In this document: piece after piece, positions 21,835 through 36,612 of the stretch
Layout of the letters: each line of letters starts with the position of its first letter
Position numbering within the stretch: position 1 is the first letter of the stretch
Source: Pristionchus mayeri
Lineage: Eukaryota; Nematoda; Chromadorea; Rhabditida; Neodiplogasteridae
DNA: 64,000 nt
Assembly: GCA_036245805.1 (NCBI GenBank)
Contig: BTRK01000001.1
Span: forward strand, 620,001-684,000
Direction of reading: 5' to 3'
The notes under the pieces: model-generated
The model's input: only the letters and a program-made list of their open reading frames with translations
Told to the model about the DNA's origin: nothing
Database searches by the model: none
Translations under genes and position numbers: made by a program

Positions 21835-22255
21835 GACTGAACACGCAACAATCCTCCACCAAGTTGTGGACGTTTACTGAGGGGTTGACCAAAGAGTCGG
21901 GGTAGAACATCACGAGGTGTGGACCGTTTACGAGTGGCCAGATTACGAATGGACAATAGTTGTTGACGAAGAGGTGGGCCGATGGGTGCGTTGAAGGACC
22001 GTTTGCGTCTAGCCTGTTGTGGTGGGAAAAAAGAAAAAAAAATCCATTTTCACGTTGTATCGTTTTTCCTGTCATACTCATCTTGAAATTATGTACGCGT
22101 TTGAGCAGATCCTCGTAGAGCATTCGTTTTTCGAAACTGGGAATGTTTGGGGCTTTGAGTAATTTGAGTAGTTCCTCCTCCATTTGATCGAGTGCCGCTT
22201 CATCCTTGTTGAGTGTAATCATTGGCACTAGTTTGTACTTGGTGGTGTTGTTCAT
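21785..22255 (-). CDS. Small conserved Polinton protein of the KYKLVP type
   Basis: I place the start at 22,255 because MNNTTKYKLVPM matches the N-terminus of a small protein common in animal Polintons, function unknown. Residues ~20-55 form a charged helix (ALDQMEEELLKLLKAPN). After ~60 residues the open frame looks unnatural; another frame after an AG at the T-rich stretch near 22,022-22,040 reads ARRKRSFNAPIGPPLR and continues basic to the end. Either an intron (donor possibly near 22,105) or a frameshift is present. The 3' end overlaps the integrase start by ~50 bp. Confidence 0.5.
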   Translation of the reverse strand: MNNTTKYKLVPMITLNKDEAALDQMEEELLKLLKAPNIPSFEKRMLYEDLLKRVHNFKMSMTGKTIQRENGFFFLFSHHNRLDANGPSTHPSAHLFVNNYCPFVIWPLVNGPHLVMFYPDSLVNPSVNVHNLVEDCCVFSHGSRCTNNFQIERCIL

Positions 22256-22743
22256 ACTGCTGACAGAAGAAGTGAAAGAGCTGCGGGGATAATGAATGGA
22301 AGGATTGCACCACCGGTCTGAACGAGTTGTTCTCTGGCCTTGTCTGCTCGGCGCGTTTGAAACCGACGGACAATGGTGGTGAACCGCCTCCGACGAGCCA
22401 ATTCGCACAAAACGTAAACGGCATATCCTCCGCAAGTCACTTCGTTGATTGATTGGTGGGGCATTGAATTGAAGAAAACTTGACGTCCTAGAGTACGACA
22501 CCAATGTTTAATTACGGCTGGCAACGTGCCAAAACTGTCAAAAACGTAAACTGTTGCACGACGCACATAAACAGCAAACCAATGTGAACCTGGTTGATTA
22601 TGTGTATCAACATTAACAATAAAGCACACTGGGTGTCTGTATTTAGTAACATTAGGCAGGCGATCACTAGGAAAACATCCGAGAAAGTAATGTTTTGCAT
22701 ACGGGTCTCGAGAGAGAATACAACTCAACATGAGGCTATCCAT
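22252..22743 (-). pseudogene. Chimeric partial protease copy in right terminal repeat
   Basis: The first ~125 codons copy the protease at 14,607, including the His and Cys regions, with six extra bases next to the catalytic Cys (NEVTCGGY versus DECGGY). At the end of the repeat the frame runs into a different sequence, QTRRADKAREQLVQTGG plus a hydrophobic segment ending LSLLLSAV. That tail looks like the C-terminus of another small hydrophobic Polinton protein. The fusion is a by-product of repeat extension; the authentic protease C-terminus is missing. Confidence 0.7.
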
Positions 22744-23329
22744 GGTAAATGAGTCAATAATGAAAAATATTTTGTAAAAATAGGGAAAAGACCCTTCTTA
22801 AATGGCAGCCTGGTCAAAATTACCGCTCCAAGAACCCCGAGCGTATTGATTGAAATTTGAGAGAATAGGTCTGAAAAGCTGACAACCGGTTAAATGAGGT
22901 TTTCAAAATTATTTTAAATATTGATTGAAATCGGACAGACTACACCTAGGTGTGAACCACACCACAATTGACAGCCGGTAGGTGAGGTTTTCAACATTAT
23001 TTTAAAAATATTTTAGATATTGCTTGAAATCGGACAGACTACACCTAGGTGTGAACCACACCACAATTGACAGCCGGTAGGTGAGGTTTTCAACATTATT
23101 TTATAAAGTATTTAAATATTGATCGAAATCGTCTGGTTTTCAACATTAGTATAAATGTCGATTAGTTATTCATTGGTATCGGCGGCATCATCAAAGGGTG
23201 AGAGACTACCGCGGGGAGAGGGAGACTACCCCGGGAGGAGGGACTGACACCCGCAGGGGAGGGGAGGGTCGATTGGCAATCCGATATTGATCGGTTATCG
23301 ATCCAGATCTTAAGAGGGCATATTCTACT
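22359..23329 (-). repeat. Polinton terminal inverted repeat, right arm
   Basis: Reverse complement of the left arm, about 100 bp longer. The main difference is a 99-bp period duplication (units starting near 22,934 and 23,033, each with CTACACCTAGGTGTGAACC). Near 22,435 a six-base insertion lies in the protease copy. Confidence 0.88.
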
Positions 23330-23335
23330 AGTGTA
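23330..23335. repeat. Polinton target-site duplication, right
   Basis: AGTGTA directly follows the element's last bases, matching 14,114-14,119. Six base pairs is the Polinton standard. Confidence 0.9.
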
Positions 23336-23438
23336 ATTATTTGCGTTCCAAATATTTTATAGACGATGAATTGAAAGTTTTGTTCCAATATTCTTTTCCA
23401 AAAAATATTTCCAGCGAAAATTAAATGTCCTCCCTCTA

Positions 23439-23594
23439 CTGTGAGAATAGAAAGCGTAGTCCGTGGTGTGGTAATTAGTACATTTGTTTCTAAGCATACG
23501 CGGAACATTTTTCCTCCGCGTTCCACGTATATTTAGAAACAAATGCACTAAATCTCGCCCACCACACCACGGACTACGCGTTCTATTCTCACAG
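23439..23594. repeat. Short palindromic element (MITE-like)
   Basis: CTGTGAGAATAGAAAGCGTA at the left is mirrored at the right end with few mismatches; arms of ~65 bp flank a ~25-bp loop. It lies ~100 bp outside the Polinton. Confidence 0.65.
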
Positions 23595-23599
23595 AAATT

Positions 23600-25320
23600 A
23601 TTGTTTTAAACGTTGCTATACAGTGAGAGAAAAAAGTGCACTCAACACAGACATTGAACAAAATAGCCCCAACCCTATTAATTTAATGTGTGAAATATCG
23701 AATGGATTGAACCGCACGATCGTGGTAGGATGGAGACAATTCAAATAATGATTTCTGTAGGGTAGTATTCGTTGTTTTCAGAGTTACAACACCTTTGGTA
23801 TTCCTTGCATTCTCCTACCGTAACCCGGATTCTGTAATGGTACAGTAATCCTATAAACGTGATGTTACCGTACTCTTCGAGAAAGGACAACAATCGACAA
23901 CTGATTTTTTCTCAAAATTCTTTCTATTGAGGTGGCTCTTTGTCCACTTTCCCATTGTACAGTACCCCTTTCTACCGTAATCCACACCACGACGGTCGAT
24001 CGCAAACATTTTTTTCCATGGATTGCGATCGACTGGGTACCACAGCGTTCTTGTCCGACAGAGAAGGGGTCTGAATCGAACTGCAATCAGGAAACTTGAA
24101 ATCCTACTGAAACATAAAATTTGCTGCATCGAATCTCTTCGAAATGCACGAAATAGACCAGGCGGACTTGTGTTTCACTCCTAATATAAGATTCAAACGC
24201 GCTCACAGTGGCCAAATTGGGGTTATTGTTTTATGTTTCACAGTATTTTAAAATATGGAATTTCTTTCAAACAGTCCATTCCCGCGATTTGAAGTTCGCG
24301 TTTTCGCGGGAACATTCAAAATCTTAAAGAAGGAGTAACACGAAAAATTAGTTCAATTAGCTATTCTGTGTATGTAATAGAAGCCGGCAGCCCGATAATG
24401 AATCACTTTATCCGAAGTTTCAGAGACAGTTCTGAGGCTATTTACATACGCGCAAAGTTCATTGACGGCCCAGGGATGCGGCTAGTGCGTTTATGTTTCA
24501 CTTTCTCTACATAATTTTCGCCTCGTTCTTGGGGTAATTTGGCTACAGTTTCCCATTGCGAGCGCAATATCTTCGTGGTGGGACTCCCTAGCATCCATTC
24601 GTGTTACCCCTTCTTTAATCCCTTTGTCTACCCTTTTCTGGAGAGAACAATGGGGGTCAGAACGCTGTGGTACGGTACTTAGCCTTGCCACGATCATCGA
24701 CCATGGCCTTATTATGCATACCTTGCGCAGCACCCTCGGTCTACAGTATGGTAGAGTGTTACCGTTTGAAATTTCACGCTTTCGGTTTAATCAAAATCCG
24801 TGAATGTGAAACAAAAGTTTGCTTTCGGTGGTACTTTAAGTTCTCTCCTTTTTAGTTCAAACACTTTATTAATATTTTGAATAAATGCATAATAATGAAC
24901 GTCAAGATGGGATGGAGCAACTATAGGAAGACGAGTGCATTCAAATACGAGACTATTCATGGTATCGTTTGTTTCATCGATTAGACTGTGTCTCTCGATT
25001 TTCACGGTCTTCAGGCATTTCTCGTTATCATTCTCAAACTAGTTACGGTGTCTCTTTCAATGCGTGTTTCATCCTCGCAGTCTCTGTCAAAAAGACAATC
25101 AGACTCTTTATGTTCCAACGAGTTATTGATAACGCTATCTTATCTACCGTATCCCATCTTACATCGAGTAGCACATCCTACACTCTTCCTCTATGTCAAG
25201 TTAGCAAAGCAATGCACCGAAATAAGATTCGACAACACTTGGATGTTGGAATGGAACGCATACGCTATTTTTCTCATCTGTCCACCTCTTTAAGAAATAT
25301 ATATTTTTTTATCATAACAA
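23600..25320. other. Gene-free stretch with weak repeats
   Basis: No convincing coding region. A short inverted pair (GTACCACAGCGTTCT near 24,038 and its complement near 24,659) suggests an old element. ORFs near 24,787-25,379 have no recognisable motif. Confidence 0.4.
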
Positions 25321-25323
25321 CTG

Positions 25324-30778
<5,455 letters not shown>

Positions 30779-30834
30779 TTGGTTGATGTGAAAAAGGTAG
30801 CTTATCGTCATGCCTATACATAACACTTCTTATC

Positions 30835-30925
30835 GCGATGAGCCGCGTCCGTGAGCTACTCACTACGCTTCTTATTTTTGGATAGACAGAGTCACAACCT
30901 TTGAGCGAGAATGGAGTTTGAAATG
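30835..30925 (-). promoter_or_regulatory. Upstream block shared by the two receptor genes (minus copy)
   Basis: Read on the minus strand, CTCCATTCTCGCTCAAAGG and the following TTGTGAC...GTGAGTAGCT...CGCGATAAG match 32,721-32,810 upstream of the plus-strand paralog at equivalent distance from its ATG. It is probable promoter or 5' UTR, kept through the duplication. Confidence 0.5.
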
Positions 30926-31250
30926 GATCACAACTCGGAAGTCTGAAATATCGAAATGTTAATCGCTTCGATTATCTAGTTCTTTTCATCATTCTCTTCT
31001 GATTCTCCGTAGGATAAAAAAGCTTCTGCGAGGGAAATGCAGATTGAAAAAATAATTCAAAATACATACATCGTTTATTCGAGTTCGTAATTCGTATATC
31101 TAGTGTGAACGTTGACGAATCGTGCTTCCACTACCAGGTCAGAGCTCCTATACAAACATCTGATAATAGTACTAAATCGGCTGTGAAAGTGATATTGCGG
31201 GCAAACTATGCTAACACTATCGAGTTTGATTCATTCGGACTCCGGTATTT

Positions 31251-31620
31251 GGGGGGGGGGGTGACAATTGGTAAAACGACAATTGGTAAACTCGTCACCG
31301 TTCATTTGCAATTTGGCGCGGCGACTTGGGAGTTGTGTCATTGTAACCAGTATGCGCTCCCCTACATTTGCATATGCAAGTCTTGCTAAAAAGCGATCAT
31401 GAGTTTTACTCCAAATCAACGACCCCGGGTTCATGGAATGTGTATTTCCATGACCCCCTATACGTTGAAACTCATGATCGCCTGGCAACAAGACTAATAT
31501 ATGCAAATGTATGGGAGCGCATGCTGGTTACAACGAAACAACTCCCAAATTGCGGCGCCAAATTGCAAGTGAACGGCGACGAGTTTACCAATTGTCGTTT
31601 TACCAATTGTCACCCCCCCC
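31251..31620. mobile_element. Palindromic element with poly-G/poly-C ends and 9-bp duplication
   Basis: A 370-bp near-perfect palindrome beginning with 11 G then TGACAATTGG and ending in the mirror image. CCGGTATTT flanks both sides (31,242-31,250; 31,621-31,629), a 9-bp duplication, though C-run ambiguity allows 7-9. No coding capacity. It lies between the two receptor genes. Confidence 0.65.
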
Positions 31621-32322
31621 CCGGTATTTGAGACACAGCATTCCATAACGATAGAAATCGGGGAGATCTTTTCGAAATAAAATTACAAAGTCGAAACTTG
31701 ATGTGCATCTGAAACATATCGCAATTTTTTTCGTTTATGTTGGGAACCCGAGCTTAATAACTTGTGTTTCAGACTGACTATGAATAGCAAATATTTTCAA
31801 TTGTGATCGAATTTGAAAATTGCGATAGGTTTCAGAACTGTTTCAAATATCGAAGCTTATTTTCCCTGCTTTTCCCCTCGAGAGAAAATCTGGCATATTG
31901 CCAGGTCAAATTTAATTACATTTCGATTTCTCACTTTTACCCGACGAAAGGAATATTGTGGAGAGTATTTATCGTGTAAATTATCTCTAGGAGCATTACC
32001 AGTATCCGTTTCTTGTAAGATTGTTCACGTGGAACACAATTCGCCCTTGGAAAGACTTGTGCTTAGAGATGAAGAATAATGCTGGCGCCAACGGATTTTT
32101 CCCTTATAGTGCGTCACTTCTCAATCTGAAATTGATTTGATTGACATGTATGATGTAGGTGACAAGGGTCTATACCAGTGTCTAAGGTCACCTTATACGG
32201 TGGCCTCAGAATTGAGAATGACAAAAAAACGAGGATTAAAATATGCATGTGGGAGGGTATTGTCCGGGAAGAGGTAGGCTCTGAAGTGTACCTGATCGAT
32301 GTTCCCATATCGTTAGCCTTGA

Positions 32323-32453
32323 GTAGAGTTCTCTTATGGGAAAATTTTGTATCATTTTCAGATATGTTTCACGTACGCTATATAGGTCATATGTATAGTA
32401 CACGTGAAACATCTGAAAATGATACAACAATTTTCCAATAAGAGAACCCTAAT
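32323..32453. repeat. Short palindrome, AGGGTTCTCTTATTGG family
   Basis: Arms read TTCTCTTATGGGAAAATTTT...ATCATTTTCAGAT and mirror around a small loop near 32,380-32,398. The same terminal motif AGGGTTCTCTTATTGGAAAA appears at 40,303 alone, so this is a dispersed family. Confidence 0.55.
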
Positions 32454-32720
32454 ATTGAAATGAGGCTACACGAGTTGTTCGCGCATCCCTAACATCGGGA
32501 AAGAAATGGAAACGGCTGTGGATCGAGAGGGTGGAATAATTAAAAATCGAAAAGTGTTTCAAAAATATCGCATATGTGATATTGTAGATGTATTAAAATA
32601 TTCTACATATTGTATGACATTAAAAAAAAATTCACGTATGTATTCCGAGTTGCTAACCTCAGCAAATTCCTTGTTAATACGTTTCTTTTTTCCCGTTCAC
32701 GCTTTGGTTGAGCAACATTT

Positions 32721-32810
32721 TAGACTCCATTCTTCCCAAAGGTTGTGACGTTGCCTGTCCTCTCGTAAGAAGCTTTTGTGAGTAGCTTACAGATGCGTCT
32801 TACCGCGATA
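32721..32810 (+). promoter_or_regulatory. Upstream block shared by the two receptor genes (plus copy)
   Basis: Contains CTCCATTCTTCCCAAAGG, TTGTGAC, GTGAGTAGCT and CCGCGATAAG in the same order as the block before the minus-strand receptor, ~60-150 bp before the ATG at 32,872. Confidence 0.5.
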
Positions 32811-33619
32811 AGCAGTTTGTTATTCAGAAGGAAGACGATACGAGGAGCTACCCATTTTCACACGCGATAAAATGCTCCTAGTGTTTCCTCTTCTACTCTT
32901 CGTTGCTGTCAAAACCTTTGCAAGTAAGATTAAGAGTTTCCCCTAATTTATTGTGATATTGTGAACAATAACAGATGGAGAACGAGCGACTACTGAAGAG
33001 CCTTCAAGCGGATGTTTTCCCGACATGGATTTGTGACACGATTGGTGCTACACGTTTGAGATACTGGAAGGAAAGCTTAATAATTATAAGGTGCAAACAG
33101 TAAAAAGAAAATGAGTAGACATTTACAAATTTCTCTGTGATTTCATTCCACTAGTCTTCTAGCAACAATCCCGAGATCAGCGTAGAGGAGTCTTCTCATT
33201 TGTCTGCTAGAGTTGACAACAGACTGAGAGTGTGATTTGTTCATGGTAATTTTTAAGATAACGAAGGAATACTGCGAAAAGACGTACGGAGCTTCTCCAC
33301 CATCGATTAATTCAGATGAGGTGAGATGAAATATTTAAACCTACATACCCGATCACGTTGTTATCTTTATTATGAGAGATTGAGGAGGCGATGGACTTGA
33401 TGGCTCTTCGCTATCAACATTTGCACTATTGGTCTGGAATGCGGTGCGGACTGTACGTTATCGTTTTCACTGGAAATTTGAATAGAGATTAATGTGCAAC
33501 TATTTGTGATGAAACGTCATTCAAAAAACACAATATCATATTCTCAGACAAGCGGTACTGGAATACAGGAGAGGAGTGGAGTGGCTACACTAATTTCGTC
33601 GACGGGGAACCAGGTTTGT

Positions 33620-35450
33620 TTTAGTGGAAATGGTGATGTTAGGATCAGTTAATAATGGTTGTTGTCTACGAAGCTAGATCATAAGTACTCTCACTTACCG
33701 CAGTAATATATTACCCGTGCCGCAAGTTATATGATTCCGCGTTGCTGGGAATTGCCTGTCTTATTCCCGCGTCTTTCTAGAGACCACTCTTGTCTCTTCC
33801 CGTTGTGTTGGATGGTCGTTAGTCCAGTCGCTCCCCATTAGCCGTGTAGGTGACCCATGTACAGTCTGGGGAAGCGGCACGGCCTTTATACAACCTCTCT
33901 CCTATTTACTACTCATTATCTTCCATATTTAACATTGTCCCGTATTGTAATAAATATTCTTTGTTACTTCCCATTTTCTCCCCGCTCATAACAATGATCA
34001 ATACATCAATCTATCATAGCTTCCAATCCTTATGATAAACTATCATATAATAATCGAGCTTCAGAAATAATAGGGCATATTAAAAGTTCAGAAACAATAG
34101 GGCATGTTAAACATTTTCTCCAGCGACATATATGGCTATCTCTTTGGCGATGAAGGTTCTTGGATACCCGGTACCAATATTCCCAAGTTAGTCACTAATG
34201 ACTTGGTTTTGAACATATTACTAGCATGGTTTATTCCTGAATGTTTCCAGTGGGCTGGTGTATGTCTGTGCACGGCGACCATTTGGCTACTCGAATCCGC
34301 AATCAGGTTGATTACAGAGCTTCTTGAAAGCAATCATTGACTATTGACTCGCTTCTCTATCAACACACAACCAAAGTTGAATACGATATTTCATCATTGA
34401 CACTATTAATATAATTTAAATAACTGTTATGTTTCAGATGAAGACATCACTACATCAACGATTAGCCACGAAGACGACATGTTCTGGTACGAAAAAATGG
34501 AAATTTCAACTTTCTAAAAATCAGCACAGCGCGTCTGTGGAGAGCCTTCGCGGTGTTATATTATCGATTGACAAACTAGATATATCTTTCAATAAATGAA
34601 GTTGATATCAACTACTAAAAACCCATTATCCGTAAGACTGCAGTGAAAATGGATATGGGTGACACAACTCGGTCAAAATGGGCGCCCGGAGCTGAAACTT
34701 GGGGAACGTGACCCCTGGTGCCAAGAAATTTTCAAAAGAAAGCGTGACCCGAAATATCGATTTGAGCATCCAAGTAGGTGCGCACTAAATTGTGTTTAAA
34801 GTGCCATTAGATTCAGCATAAAACAATTAATTTCAGAATAGGGGCAGACAATTCACATATTCATGTGCATTCGTGCTATGATCTACCATAAGTAATTGTC
34901 ACATCTCGAGCTCAAGATGACGTCAACGCTGAGGGATTCTGGTTTTTTAGGCAGTTGCTTAAACTTTCATGCTCTTATGATATATTACTCGAAATGGAAA
35001 TCAGAAGTTTTGAAAATTTCATTTATTAGATAAAAAAGAGGTTCGTAGAAAATCGATATTTCGCGTTTCCGGTGAAAAGTTCTTTGGCCCCAGGGGCCAC
35101 ATTACCTAAGTTTGAGCACTCCGGGCGATCATTCTGAGCGAGTTATGCCATCCTACCTGCAATCTTACGGAGAACGGGTTTTAAACATTCCGGTCCATCT
35201 TGAAAACTTTCCAAACTGTCTTTTGTTACCAGTTCGCAACAGACATGTTCAGTTCGTCTCACCGGTGGTGTCAATGCAAAGACAATATGGAATTGCGAGG
35301 AGACTGGTGCCTATCCCTCGACATTGCTGAGGATGCATCTTATGATGTCGGTAAATGTTCTAAGAAGTGAAATTTTTGGAACTTATATAGTATGCATGAC
35401 AATTTATAAATTATTCATGAATTAAAATAAGCGACATTGGAAAAATAGGA
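33620..35450. other. Large intron region of the plus receptor copy
   Basis: Separates the lectin domain exons. A few fragments (near 34,437-34,490 and 35,150-35,335) look like receptor linker and lectin domain 2 start exons, for example DEDITTSTISHEDDMFW, matching the minus gene's YFDSTSSTP...DDLFW linker. The rest shows nothing recognised. Confidence 0.4.
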
Positions 35451-36524
35451 TGTTTAATTTTTGTTAATTGTCTATTTCAGGCTGCTTCTAGAGCATGCGC
35501 AGAGAGCTACGGAGCCTTTCTGCCGTCGGTCAGCACCAAACAAGTGAGTGTAAGCACGATATAAGGCAGAATATGCATATTAACTTTGTCTATATTTGTT
35601 TCAGGAATCCAACAACTTGAGAAATTTTTTCTACGAGACACTTGAAAACTCATCTGATATGTTCTACATTGGGTTGGAATGCAGCCAAGATGGTATCATT
35701 TACAATTTTGTATTATGATTGACAATTTTTTATGCCGTGAAATCTGCGAAATGCAATACTTGTGAAAAGTTTTCAAAATATCATTCAGGCAGGTGGATGT
35801 GGGATAATCAGGAAAGCTGGAGCGGAGACTATGCACCATTTGTAGCACGAGAAAATAGTTCGTCTGTACATCTTACTTAATCTATAATTTAAAACGAGTG
35901 GTTCTGCACAACAGCGTAGATCGAATACAAAATTTAATACAAAACGCAATTCACCGAAATAATAAATATTTAATCAACATTCTTACATTCTAGCATCGAC
36001 ATGCGACCCGGGAGCAAACCACCACTATTTTCTCAACATCTACGGTCAATGGGTGCCCCTCAGGTGTCATGAATCAATATTCATTCATTTACTCGGTAGT
36101 TGTTGAAATATCAAAGACATTTGCTTTAGATGTTATGCGAAACTCTTGGCAGCAACACAATAATCCATATTTAAGGAGTCGGTCGAGTTGTATAATATGC
36201 GGAGTGCGACCAATCGGGTACAACCAACCACCTCCAACTACAACTGAACGTCAGTAATGAGAATGTAGACAAATAAAGAACAATACCTTCAGAAACGACG
36301 GCACCCAGCACCATTTGGACCACGGAAGCAGCATCTGCAGCTACAACCCGGGATGAAACCACTGCAGCATCTTCCACAGCTTCTACTACAACATCATCTA
36401 TCATCGAAACAGAGGATGAAGAACCCTCCATAGAGTCGACAAGCACCGCACCACTCACAGTACCAGAACCTACCTCGTCCATTACGAAAGATACTTCGTG
36501 AGCATTTGTCTCCTTATGAGAGGA

Positions 36525-36612
36525 ATCGTCTGACTCTCTCCAAGCACACGCTCTCTCGTCGCTCAGAGTGAGCGAGGGAGTGCATGATATGGAGAGAGCG
36601 AGAGCATTGCTC
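36525..36612. repeat. CTCTCTCG hairpin family, copy in plus receptor gene
   Basis: GTCTGACTCTCTCC and CACGCTCTCTCG on the left arm are mirrored on the right. Almost identical to the copy at 57,078. Confidence 0.65.

Larger units (their letters stand above)
14120..23329. mobile_element. Polinton/Maverick virus-like element, complete ends, 9.2 kb
   Basis: The element starts AGTAGAATATGCC and ends with the reverse complement, giving the AG...CT termini usual for Polintons. A perfect 6-bp duplication AGTGTA flanks it (14,114-14,119 and 23,330-23,335), as the family's integrase makes. Gene content is diagnostic: adenain-like protease, packaging ATPase, penton-like and major capsid proteins, pVI-like protein and rve-chromodomain integrase. 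Typical elements are 15-20 kb; the protein-primed DNA polymerase B is missing here apart from a possible N-terminal piece. The clean target duplication and long intact frames suggest a fairly recent insertion of an already shortened form that needed polymerase in trans. Confidence 0.95.
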
